Positions 38,101 to 44,875 are shown, counted from the stretch's first letter. The stretch: DNA of 64,000 nucleotides from Escherichia ruysiae (GCF_902498915.1 NZ_CABVLQ010000001.1); one strand, 5' to 3'. Made by a program: numbers and translations. Notes: a model not told the origin generated them from the sequence alone.

Positions 38101-39894
38101 TTCAGAAGTGAAAATGTAACGGAGAAAGATGCCATAGAAAGGCAACAAGTGCTATGGGATATTTTCGACAAATACTATAATCAGCTTCCAGATGAAGCTC
38201 AAGAAACTGAAGCCGATAAGACGTGGAGGCTCTGCTTGGCAAGAATGGATCGGCGAAAGATGAATATAACTACTAAGGAGAAAGATGAAGGGATTGAGAT
38301 ATCATTCAATCCTGAGATTGACCCAAAACTAAAGCAATATAGTGAGGAAGCAATAAAGAAAAATTCCGAGCATATGAAGTATATGACGCTGAAGCTATGG
38401 GCAAGCTATAAAAGAGAAAAGGATGAACGTTATAAGAATTATGGAATGTATGAGGACAATCCGCAAATTGCGATACAAGAGACCAAAGAAATAATAAACA
38501 AGCTTAATGAGGAGGAGGATGAAGATTTCCGACTATTAAACAGTAATATACCAGCAGACGTTTGTTCTATATTACTATTAGAGAATTTTAATCAGCTGAA
38601 TAATGAAGAGAGAGAATACTGTAAAGATATTGTTCTAGCGTATTCTAAACTTCCGTTGAAGGAAGGCTATAATTATCAGGTGCTAGATGGAACAACCTCG
38701 GCAATTTCAGCCTTACCTGTGATTTATCATAATTATCCAGTCGAAAGGGAGACTATAAAAACAATATTACTTTTGACACTGTTTAATGACCACTCTATTG
38801 GAATGGCAAGTGGGCGCTACTCAGTATTTCCTAGTATGGTGATTCATAAATTATGGCTATACTATTTTGATGATATGCAGTCTCTATTGTTTGGTTTTTT
38901 GATTTTAAAGCCAAAATATGTAATCCTTTCAAGAAAAATCATTCATGAAAGTTATCGTCAAGCAGACTATGACATTAAAAAAATAAATATTAATAAGGTG
39001 TTTTTAAATAACTATAAGCATTGCATATCAAATGTCATCGATAATAAAATATCTATAGATGATTTGGGAGGTATCGATAAAGTTGATCTGCATATTTTGA
39101 ACACGGCTTTCCAATTAATTCCAGTTGATACTGTCAATATTGAACATAAGCAATTGGTTTCCTTAATTGTTAAAAGATTTTCTACAAGCCTATTGTCAAG
39201 TGTTCGAGAAGATAGAGTTGATTACGCTCTTCGGCAGTCTTTCTTGGAAAGATTTGCCTACTTTACGCTTCATGCGCCCGTGAGCGATATTCCTGATTAT
39301 ATAAAACCTTTTCTTGAAGGTTTCAACGGTTCAGAGCCTATTTCAGAGTTATTTAAAAAATTTATTCTCGTCGAAGATAGATTAAATACTTACACCAAAT
39401 TTTGGAAGGTTTGGGATTTGTTTTTTGATAAAGTGGTTACTTTGTGCAAGGATGGAGATAGGTATTGGTATGTAGATAAAATTATAAAAAGTTACCTTTT
39501 TGCTGAATCTCCATGGAAAGAAAATTCAAATGGTTGGCACACATTTAAAGATAACAATAGTCAATTCTTTTGCGATGTATCTAGGACTATGGGTCATTGC
39601 CCTTCAACTGTATATTCTCTTGCCAAATCATTGAATAACATTGCCAGTTGCTATCTTAATCAAGGTATAACCTGGCTTTCAGGAATATTGTCGGTTAATA
39701 AAAAGTTATGGGAAAATAAATTGGAAAATGATACTGTTTATTATTTGGAATGTTTGGTTAGGCGGTATATCAACACTGAGCGTGAGAGAATTAGACGAAC
39801 CAAACAGTTGAAAGAAGAGGTCTTAGTAATATTAGATTTTTTGGTAGAGAAAGGATCGGTTGTTGGTTATATGTCACGGGAAAATATTCTGTGA
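35131..39894 (+). CDS. avs4: Avs4-like STAND NTPase with N-terminal Mrr-like nuclease (anti-phage)
   Basis: This 1587-residue protein has three parts. Residues 1-170 look like a PD-(D/E)xK nuclease of the Mrr type: Glu in NQSGIET (E49) and Gln-x-Lys in GWQSKFY (Q63, K65). Residues about 205-480 are a STAND NTPase: Walker A GEGGVGKT (233-240), Walker B VIVVDSAE (292-299) and FTTRN (326-330). The remaining 1100 residues are helical, repeat-like and fit a ligand sensor. This matches the Avs4 class (AVAST type IV), which detects phage portal protein and then cuts DNA. GGGGA precedes the ATG. The gene is very AT-rich compared with the flanks, so it is foreign. The exact Avs subtype needs a profile search. 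Confidence 0.78.
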   Translation: MVKPNWDNFKAKFNENPQDNFEWFCYLLFCQEFKIPAGIFRYKNQSGIETNPITKDNELIGWQSKFYDTKLSDNKADLIEMIGKSKKAYPGLSKIIFYTNQEWGQGRKSHEPEDDKNADNYFETVGNSNDPKIKIEVDQKAYESGIEIVWRVASFFESPFVIVENEKIAKHFFSLNESIFDLLEEKRKHTENVLYEIQTNIEFKDRSIEIDRRHCIELLHENLVQKKIVIVSGEGGVGKTAVIKKIYEAEKQCTPFYVFKASEFKKDSINELFGAHGLADFSNAHQDELRKVIVVDSAEKLLELTNIDPFKEFLTVLIKDKWQVIFTTRNNYLADLNYAFIDIYKITPGNLVIKNLERDELIELSDNNGFSLPQDVRLLELIKNPFYLSEYLRFYTGESIDYASFKEKLWNKIVVKNKPSREQCFLATAFQRASEGQFFVSPTCDTGILDALVKDGIVGYEAAGYFITHDIYEEWALEKKISVDYIRKANNNEFFEKIGESLPVRRSFRNWISERLLLDDQSIKPFIAEIVCGEGISKFWKDELWVAVLLSDNSGIFFNYFKRYLLSSDQNLLKRLTFLLRLACKDVDYDLLKQLGVSNSDLLSIKYVLTKPKGTGWQSVIQFIHENLDEIGFRNINFILPVIQEWNQRNKVGETTRLSSLIALKYYQWTIDEDVYLSGRDNEKNILHTILHGAAMIKPEMEEILVKILKNKWNEHGTPYFDLMTLILTDLDSHPVWVSLPEYVLQLADLFWYRPLKEKGERYHHMDIEDEFGLFRSHHDYYPESPYQTPIYWLLQSQFKKTIDFILDFTNKTTICFAHSRFAKNEIEEVDVFIEEGKFIKQYICNRLWCSYRGTQVSTYLLSSIHMALEKIFLENFKNADSKVLESWLLFLLRNTKSASISAVVTSIVLAFPEKTFNVAKVLFQTKDFFHFDMNRMVLDRTHKSSLISLRDGFGGADYRNSLHEEDRIKACDDVHRNTHLENLALHYQIFRSENVTEKDAIERQQVLWDIFDKYYNQLPDEAQETEADKTWRLCLARMDRRKMNITTKEKDEGIEISFNPEIDPKLKQYSEEAIKKNSEHMKYMTLKLWASYKREKDERYKNYGMYEDNPQIAIQETKEIINKLNEEEDEDFRLLNSNIPADVCSILLLENFNQLNNEEREYCKDIVLAYSKLPLKEGYNYQVLDGTTSAISALPVIYHNYPVERETIKTILLLTLFNDHSIGMASGRYSVFPSMVIHKLWLYYFDDMQSLLFGFLILKPKYVILSRKIIHESYRQADYDIKKININKVFLNNYKHCISNVIDNKISIDDLGGIDKVDLHILNTAFQLIPVDTVNIEHKQLVSLIVKRFSTSLLSSVREDRVDYALRQSFLERFAYFTLHAPVSDIPDYIKPFLEGFNGSEPISELFKKFILVEDRLNTYTKFWKVWDLFFDKVVTLCKDGDRYWYVDKIIKSYLFAESPWKENSNGWHTFKDNNSQFFCDVSRTMGHCPSTVYSLAKSLNNIASCYLNQGITWLSGILSVNKKLWENKLENDTVYYLECLVRRYINTERERIRRTKQLKEEVLVILDFLVEKGSVVGYMSRENIL

Positions 39895-39937
39895 TGTAGT
39901 TGAAAATAATAGTTTTAATGAGAGTTTTTCCAATTTA

Positions 39938-39963
39938 GGCTCCAAGGATTGGAGCCTTTTATT
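39938..39963 (+). terminator. Terminator after the Avs4-like gene
   Basis: The stem GGCTCC/GGAGCC (39938-39956, loop AAGGATT) is followed by TTTTATT. It separates the STAND gene from the converging AbiGi operon. Confidence 0.85.
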
Positions 39964-39988
39964 ATCGAAAAGATTAATATTTTATAAG

Positions 39989-40201
39989 TCAATCAGTAAA
40001 ACGCAGCAAAGCTCGTTGCTCTTGAATGTTCACTCCGTGATGAATTCTTTGATTACCACAAAAATAACAAGAACAAGCACAAGGGGGGCAGTAAATTTTC
40101 CCTACAACTTTTTCAGTTTTAGCCAACACAATTCGATATGTTTTTCTCTTAGATTTTAACCGAGATATATGATGACGACGCCATGCCCGATTTCTAACCA
40201 T
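39989..40201 (-). CDS. Small basic protein with CSCxxCGN motif
   Basis: This 70-residue protein has a very basic N-terminus (MVRNRAWRRHHISRLKSKRK) and a C-terminal motif PPCACSCYFCGNQRIHHG that probably binds zinc. Many mobile elements carry small proteins with the same plan, a basic RNRAWRR-like start and CSCxxCGNxR ending; none has a firm function that I know. GGAG (minus strand of 40211-40214) is nine bases before this ATG; an ATG at 40207 is also in frame. It overlaps the end of the preceding 42-residue frame, so the two may be coupled. It could be nucleic-acid binding. Confidence 0.6.
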   Translation of the reverse strand: MVRNRAWRRHHISRLKSKRKTYRIVLAKTEKVVGKIYCPPCACSCYFCGNQRIHHGVNIQEQRALLRFTD

Positions 40202-40284
40202 TTCCATTCACTCCAATTTTCTACCGCGGTGTTATACCGCGCCCGTATCAATCTTTGGAGTTCGATATCGACCTGACCTTTCAT
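40156..40284 (-). CDS. Tiny hypothetical gene (42 residues) after the AbiGi gene
   Basis: This frame (MKGQVDIELQRLIRARYNTA to GVVIIYLG) begins with ATG and has an excellent ribosome site, CGAGG five bases upstream. It lies between the AbiGi-family gene and the CSCxxCGN gene and overlaps the latter by about 46 bases. The predicted peptide is an amphipathic helix with a Trp-rich patch (NWSEWKWLE) and a hydrophobic end. I do not recognise it. The strong ribosome site and the coupling are the reasons to list it. Confidence 0.4.
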   Translation of the reverse strand: MKGQVDIELQRLIRARYNTAVENWSEWKWLEIGHGVVIIYLG

Positions 40285-40431
40285 GAATACCTCGGTATTT
40301 ATCAATAAAGTGAGTGCTATATCATAGCTTATGGGATGAAAGTTTGCTAATTGGCACTTTTCAGCTTTAGGTAAAGTTGTCCTCAAGAAAGCTAATTTCT
40401 TGTTTATTAATGAAATTTCTATGTAGAAGTG

Positions 40432-41253
40432 TTAAAAATCTTGTTTTACCTTATCCATCGTTAAAACTTTACTTATTATATAAGGATCATAATTTCTTAT
40501 ACTCATAAGGCAAGTTATCAATTTGGAAATGTGGCTATCATCAGGAACAAGTATATATTTAATGTCATCGAAAGAAAAACTAATACCAAATTCAGAGAAC
40601 TTTTTACTTAAGACGGCCTTCTGGTTAGGTTCCACCACTCGCTCTAAATTTAGGCTAGGCCATAAATCGCCAACAAATGGATGCGGTACATATCTCCATT
40701 CTTTTTCGTCAGCGTAGATATAATTCTCAATGGGTTTTTCGTTCGTCCTTTCTAATTTTCCTTTATAATTTTTCATATAACGTAATAAATTATAAAGGTC
40801 AGCGTACTCTTCTTTAAGGCTTTCAAAATACTTACGCTCTTTATTATCAGGGATATGCCTTTTCGACCATAGAGGAATTAACGCATCCTTTAGTTTTCTA
40901 ATTCTTTTATTATACTTTGAAAATAATTCACTGCCTTGATTCATGTATAGAACAGGATGGAGATCATTTTTCTCAGCCCATTCTTTTGTTAACCCAAATC
41001 CAAATTCACCATATTTTTCACTATGATCTTTAATCTGAGACAGCTTGATGTCACAGAATGAAACCATTGGTACTGCGAAATTTCTTCTTCCTTTTACTCC
41101 GACTATGCGTTCACGGGCAAGGAAAGGTTTAAAATAAAGTTCTGTTAAAATGCTATAGAATGCCTCTTCATTTTTAGTAAAGTGAAACAACGTTGTTGGA
41201 TGTAAACTATTAACTGCTTGTATAACTGTTTCTTGGTTTTCTATAGCACTCAT
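40432..41253 (-). CDS. AbiGi-family abortive infection protein
   Basis: This 273-residue protein has the N-terminal pattern of the AbiGi family (Pfam PF10899, putative antitoxin of the AbiG abortive phage-resistance system): TLFHFTKN at about 21-28, VPMVSFCDIKLSQIKDH at about 61-77 and YGEFGFGLTKEWAEKNDLHPVLYMN at about 81-105. A second conserved patch, YADEKEWRYVPHP, is near 180-192. No AbiGii-type toxin partner (a nucleotidyltransferase) is beside it, so it is a solo copy. It faces the STAND gene. The family fit is good; a defence role here is inferred from family and neighbours. Confidence 0.75.
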   Translation of the reverse strand: MSAIENQETVIQAVNSLHPTTLFHFTKNEEAFYSILTELYFKPFLARERIVGVKGRRNFAVPMVSFCDIKLSQIKDHSEKYGEFGFGLTKEWAEKNDLHPVLYMNQGSELFSKYNKRIRKLKDALIPLWSKRHIPDNKERKYFESLKEEYADLYNLLRYMKNYKGKLERTNEKPIENYIYADEKEWRYVPHPFVGDLWPSLNLERVVEPNQKAVLSKKFSEFGISFSFDDIKYILVPDDSHISKLITCLMSIRNYDPYIISKVLTMDKVKQDF

Positions 41254-41254
41254 A

Positions 41255-41551
41255 TATTAACTGTTCCATAGTGTAAAACCTGACTTAGCAAAGGTTATCA
41301 TAGTTGTCTTTGTACTGTAAGCACACTTGGTTTAGTTCCTCGCACTTTTTGAGATTTCCGGTTTTTTCATCTCTTCCCAATATCTATGCCAGATTGAATC
41401 AAAGGTCCGAGCTGGGTCACCAAAAAAGTAAAATTATGCACTTTGATAGTTTATATTTTAACTAAATTCTTAACAGTTCAATCATTCTCTATCTCTTATC
41501 TTCTGATAAAAAAGGTTTTTTTTACGATTTATAAGTATCAGGTTATCTGAA
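41255..41551. other. Gene-free right part of the island
   Basis: This AT-rich stretch should hold the promoter of the AbiGi operon and the right recombination arm. CACTTTTTGAGA at 41343-41354 is an inverted partner of TCTCAAAAGTG at 29738-29748 on the left side. TCAGGTTATCTGA at 41538-41550 is a small inverted repeat next to the core. I see no gene. Confidence 0.5.
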
Positions 41552-41558
41552 CCGTTCT
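41552..41558. other. Candidate attR core (CCGTTCT, followed by GA)
   Basis: CCGTTCT is repeated here and continues GATTTGTC. Read in the ssb frame this is Pro-Phe-stop, CCG TTC TGA, which is how an undisturbed ssb would end. This marks the likely right edge of the island. Confidence 0.65.
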
Positions 41559-41566
41559 GATTTGTC

Positions 41567-41595
41567 ATTAAAACAATAGGTTATATTGTTTTAAT
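41567..41595. terminator. Displaced native ssb terminator
   Basis: ATTAAAACAATA and TATTGTTTTAAT form a perfect 12-base stem around GGTTA. It lies just after the candidate attR and would have followed ssb before the island entered. Confidence 0.6.
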
Positions 41596-41623
41596 GTGGG
41601 TGATTAAAGCATCCACCAGCCAT

Positions 41624-41654
41624 AAAAAAGAAGCCTCCGTTATGGAGGCTTCTA
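41624..41654 (-). terminator. Terminator of yjcB
   Basis: The stem AGAAGCCTCC/GGAGGCTTCT around GTTAT has an A run on its left side, which is a U tract on the minus strand. It ends yjcB. Confidence 0.85.
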
Positions 41655-41658
41655 CATA

Positions 41659-41940
41659 TCAGGTCAAAATCATCGGCCACTGTGGTGGAGTTTGACCCAT
41701 CCCTTCCACCATCACCGACTCAATGTTGTGCCAGATGGCAGTAATATCGGTCATTGTGATGCCAAGCAACCCCATTGCGAACCAACAGGCGGAAACCACG
41801 CCCAGACCGCTACTGATCACTGCCAGCCCGACATAATCAGAGCGCCGGAAACGGATGTTGAGCGTGCTGGCCAGAAACATCAATATGGCGCTAAGAAGCT
41901 GCCAGCGAAGGAGAACCACGCCAGTGGTGAGGGTAGCCAT
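41659..41940 (-). CDS. yjcB: YjcB, small inner-membrane protein
   Basis: YjcB (93 residues) has three hydrophobic segments and no known function. The start at MATLTTGVVLLRW is the family start; the longer frame upstream is not conserved. It marks the first core gene after the island and in K-12 is next to ssb. The C-terminal part differs slightly from K-12 (VEGMGQTPPQWPMILT). Confidence 0.9.
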   Translation of the reverse strand: MATLTTGVVLLRWQLLSAILMFLASTLNIRFRRSDYVGLAVISSGLGVVSACWFAMGLLGITMTDITAIWHNIESVMVEGMGQTPPQWPMILT

Positions 41941-42387
41941 CAAACATTTCCTCTGAAAATTACCAAGCCCTGGATAGCACGGCATTACTCACGGGGGGCG
42001 TGATACACTCTGGCTATCGCGGGACTTTCAGAACATAAAATGAAACACTTAGTTTGTTTCATAAATTTTTGTGAACTATATCACAATTGCTCGTTTGTTA
42101 GCCAGATTATGCTGCTACTTTTATTGCTGCACTAATTATGTGGTTTTTCAGTGAAATCGAGACAATGCATAATAAAGAAATATTTTAACTTCCTGCCTGA
42201 CCTGCATTTTTTCAGCAAAGCCCTTTTGATATCAGCGAGTTATTTTTATTTAAACAAAGATTATGAAGGTATCAATTTCAAATCAGGCAAAAGTGCTATT
42301 TATACCGTAAGATTTATCTAACGTCGTCGGTAGCCAGGGTTTTAACCTTGCAATGACCAGGTATAACCAGGCAGGGAATTGATAGAA
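41941..42387. other. Gene-free divergent region between yjcB and pdeC
   Basis: This 447-base AT-rich gap lies between divergent starts and must hold the promoters of yjcB and pdeC. pdeC is reported to be SoxS-regulated, but I could not place a clear soxbox. No gene is seen. Confidence 0.45.
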
Positions 42388-43974
42388 ATGAGTCATAGTG
42401 TGCGACACAAATTGCTGGCGTTGCCGGGTATTATCTTTGTAGTCCTCCTTCCCATCATTCTGTCGCTATGGATCGCCTTTCTTTGGGCTAAAGCGGAAGC
42501 GAATAATCAACTTCGTGCTTTTGCCCAGTTGGCACTGGAGAAATCCGAGCTGGTCATTCGCCAGGCAGATTTAGCAAGCGACGATGCGGAACGCTATCAG
42601 GGACAAATTTGTACTCCCACTCATCAACAACAAATGTTGAATATTATCCGTGGTTATCTTTATATCAACGAATTGATCTATGCCCACGATAACCTTTTTT
42701 TATGCTCAACATTAATGGCTCCCGTTAACGGCTATACGATATCGCCAGCGAACTATAAGCGTGAACCTAATGTCTCAATCTATTATTATCGCGACACTCC
42801 TTTTTTTGCCGGTTATAAAATGACCTATATGCAACGAGGAAACTATGTCGCGGTAATTAACCCTTTATTCTGGAGCGAGGTGATGTCTGACGATCCAACG
42901 CTGCAATGGGGGGTATATGATACGGTGACGAAAACCTTTTTCTCTTTAAGTAAACAAGCCTCAGCAGAAAAATTCTCACCATTGATTCATCAAAGGGAAA
43001 TAACCGTACAGCAGAACGGTTATTTATATGCGATAGTCCATTCAACAAAACGTCCCATTGCTGCTATCGTTGCAACCTCCAATCAGCGTATTTTGTCACA
43101 CTTTTATAATCACCTTGTATTTGCCTTACCGGCAGGCATTATGGGCAGCCTGGTGCTGCTTTTACTCTGGCTGCGTATAAACCAGAAGTACCAGTCACCT
43201 AAGCGTAAATTGCAACGTGCCCTCGAAAAACGGCAGCTTTGTCTCTATTACCAACCGATTATTGATATTAAAACGAATAAATGTATTGGTGCTGAGGCAT
43301 TGCTACGCTGGCCGGGGAATCAGGGACAGGTAATGACGCCAGCAGAGTTTATTCCGCTGGCGGAACAAGAGGGTCTAATTACGCAGGTGACAGATTATGT
43401 CATTAATATGGTGTTTGACGATCTCGGTTCCTGGCTGGCAAAACACCCTGAATTATCTACTTCAATTAATTTGTCTGCCTCCGATTTTCATACTTCAAGG
43501 GTGATTGCCTTAACTAATCAAAAAATAGAACAATTCACCGTGCGTCCGCAGCAAATTAAATTTGAAGTCACTGAACATGCATTTTTAGATGTCGCCAAAA
43601 TGACACCGATTATTCTGGCTTTCCGTCAGGCTGGTTACGAAGTGGCGATCGATGACTTTGGTATTGGCTACTCCAACCTGCATAACCTTAACTCATTGAA
43701 TATTGATATCCTGAAAATCGATAAATCGTTTGTTGAGACGTTGACCACGCATAAAACCAGCCATTTGATTGCGGAACACATCATCGAACTGGCACATAGT
43801 TTGGGTCTAAAAACGATTGCAGAAGGGGTGGAAACGGAGGATCAGGTCAACTGGCTGCGCAAACGCGGCGTGCGCTATTGTCAGGGCTGGTACTTTGCAA
43901 AGGCGATGCCGCCGCAGGTTTTTATGGCATGGGCAGGGCAATTACCCGCGCATGACGCCATGCGCGGGCAGTAA
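42388..43974 (+). CDS. pdeC: PdeC, redox-linked cyclic-di-GMP phosphodiesterase
   Basis: PdeC (YjcC, 528 residues) degrades cyclic di-GMP. Residues about 15-35 and 235-260 are transmembrane helices that bracket a periplasmic CSS domain, where the motif around LFLCSTL holds the Cys sensitive to disulfide formation. The C-terminal EAL domain (about 270-520) shows EALLRW for the EAL motif, IDDFGIGYSNL (DDFG) and the catalytic region around KIDKSF. It is intact, but it differs from K-12 at many more positions than its neighbours do. It converges with soxS with a two-base gap. Confidence 0.95.
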   Translation: MSHSVRHKLLALPGIIFVVLLPIILSLWIAFLWAKAEANNQLRAFAQLALEKSELVIRQADLASDDAERYQGQICTPTHQQQMLNIIRGYLYINELIYAHDNLFLCSTLMAPVNGYTISPANYKREPNVSIYYYRDTPFFAGYKMTYMQRGNYVAVINPLFWSEVMSDDPTLQWGVYDTVTKTFFSLSKQASAEKFSPLIHQREITVQQNGYLYAIVHSTKRPIAAIVATSNQRILSHFYNHLVFALPAGIMGSLVLLLLWLRINQKYQSPKRKLQRALEKRQLCLYYQPIIDIKTNKCIGAEALLRWPGNQGQVMTPAEFIPLAEQEGLITQVTDYVINMVFDDLGSWLAKHPELSTSINLSASDFHTSRVIALTNQKIEQFTVRPQQIKFEVTEHAFLDVAKMTPIILAFRQAGYEVAIDDFGIGYSNLHNLNSLNIDILKIDKSFVETLTTHKTSHLIAEHIIELAHSLGLKTIAEGVETEDQVNWLRKRGVRYCQGWYFAKAMPPQVFMAWAGQLPAHDAMRGQ

Positions 43975-43976
43975 CC

Positions 43977-44300
43977 CTAGATCCGGTGGCGGTAATCACT
44001 GGGAGTGCGATCAAATTGCCGACGGAAAACGCGGGAAAAGGTCTGCTGTGAAACGTAACCCAGATCCATCGCGATATCAAAAATAGGGCGCTCGGTGGTG
44101 CGCAGTTCAACGGCAGCCAGTAGCAGTCGGCGTTGACGAATGTAATCGCCAAGCGTCTGATGCGTCACAGTGCGGAACATTCGCTGTAAATACCACTTTG
44201 AATAACCTGATTTTTTCGCCACCACATCAATGTTCAGCGGCTGGTCGATATGCTCGTCAATCCATGCGATAAGATCCTGAATAATTTTCTGATGGGACAT
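43977..44300 (-). CDS. soxS: SoxS, superoxide response activator
   Basis: SoxS (107 residues) is an AraC/XylS-family activator made of just the two helix-turn-helix DNA-binding domain. It turns on sodA, zwf, micF, acrAB and other genes when SoxR is oxidised. The sequence MSHQKIIQDLIAWIDEHI to TPSDYRHR is almost identical to K-12; the last residue is Ile where I recall Leu. It is divergent from soxR, and the SoxR palindrome lies in between. Confidence 0.98.
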   Translation of the reverse strand: MSHQKIIQDLIAWIDEHIDQPLNIDVVAKKSGYSKWYLQRMFRTVTHQTLGDYIRQRRLLLAAVELRTTERPIFDIAMDLGYVSQQTFSRVFRRQFDRTPSDYRHRI

Positions 44301-44356
44301 AAATCTGCCTCTTTTCAGTGTTCAGTTCGTTAATTCATCTGTTGGGGAGTATAATT

Positions 44357-44374
44357 CCTCAAGTTAACTTGAGG
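44357..44374. promoter_or_regulatory. SoxR operator
   Basis: CCTCAAGTTAACTTGAGG is a perfect 18-base palindrome between soxS and soxR. It is the known SoxR site within the over-long spacer of the soxS promoter. Confidence 0.97.
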
Positions 44375-44385
44375 TAAAGCGATTT

Positions 44386-44850
44386 ATGGAAAAGAAATTA
44401 CCCCGCATTAAAGCCTTGCTTACTCCAGGCGAAGTGGCGAAACGTAGCGGCGTGGCGGTATCGGCGCTGCACTTCTATGAAAGCAAAGGATTGATTACCA
44501 GTATCCGCAATAGCGGTAATCAGCGGCGATATAAGCGTGATGTGTTGCGATACGTCGCAATTATCAAAATTGCTCAACGCATTGGCATTCCGCTGGCGAC
44601 CATTGGTGAAGCGTTTGGTGTGTTGCCCGAAGGGCATACGTTAAGTGCGAAAGAGTGGAAACAGCTATCTTCGCAATGGCGAGAAGAACTGGATCGACGC
44701 ATTCATACCTTAGTCGCGCTGCGTGATGAACTGGACGGTTGTATTGGCTGCGGCTGCCTTTCGCGTAGCGACTGCCCGTTGCGTAACCCGGGCGACCGCT
44801 TAGGGGAAGAAGGCACCGGCGCACGCTTGCTGGAAGATGAACAAAACTAA
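44386..44850 (+). CDS. soxR: SoxR, redox-sensing regulator
   Basis: SoxR (154 residues) is a MerR-family homodimer with a [2Fe-2S] cluster that is oxidised by redox-cycling drugs. The N-terminal winged helix-turn-helix (TPGEVAKRSGVAVSALHFYESKG), the dimer helix and the cluster ligands CIGCGCLSRSDC (Cys119, 122, 124, 130) are all visible. It activates only soxS in E. coli. A strong hairpin follows. Confidence 0.99.
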   Translation: MEKKLPRIKALLTPGEVAKRSGVAVSALHFYESKGLITSIRNSGNQRRYKRDVLRYVAIIKIAQRIGIPLATIGEAFGVLPEGHTLSAKEWKQLSSQWREELDRRIHTLVALRDELDGCIGCGCLSRSDCPLRNPGDRLGEEGTGARLLEDEQN

Positions 44851-44875
44851 AGCGCCACAAGGGCGCTTTAGTTTG
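44842..44875. terminator. Bidirectional hairpin after soxR
   Basis: AAACTAAAGCGCC pairs with GGCGCTTTAGTTT around ACAA. It ends soxR on the plus strand and, on the minus strand, serves as the 3' hairpin of the small RNA RyjA. Confidence 0.85.

Larger units (their letters stand above)
29655..41558. mobile_element. GInt-like genomic island with anti-phage cargo, inserted at the 3' end of ssb
   Basis: This segment of about 11.9 kb separates ssb from yjcB, which are neighbours in K-12. It begins with an operon of three different tyrosine recombinases and a fourth small gene, the ginABCD layout that defines GInt islands described in Pseudomonas and other bacteria. The cargo is an Avs4-like STAND NTPase and a convergent AbiGi-family gene with two tiny genes. 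The cargo is clearly more AT-rich than the flanks. A 7-bp direct repeat, CCGTTCT, bounds it, with imperfect inverted repeats just inside (GATTTACCTAAGAC at 29664-29677; GATAACCTGATAC read on the minus strand at 41535-41547). The boundaries are inferred, not proven. Confidence 0.8.

Noticed and set aside
35131..39894. The large NTPase as an ordinary restriction enzyme
   Set aside because: The Mrr-like domain is at the N-terminus of a STAND NTPase with a very long helical sensor and there is no methylase nearby, which fits Avs better than a modification-dependent restriction system.
40156..40386. 76-codon version of the tiny gene, starting upstream
   Set aside because: The longer frame needs a TTG start with no ribosome site, while the internal ATG at 40284 has CGAGG at ideal spacing.
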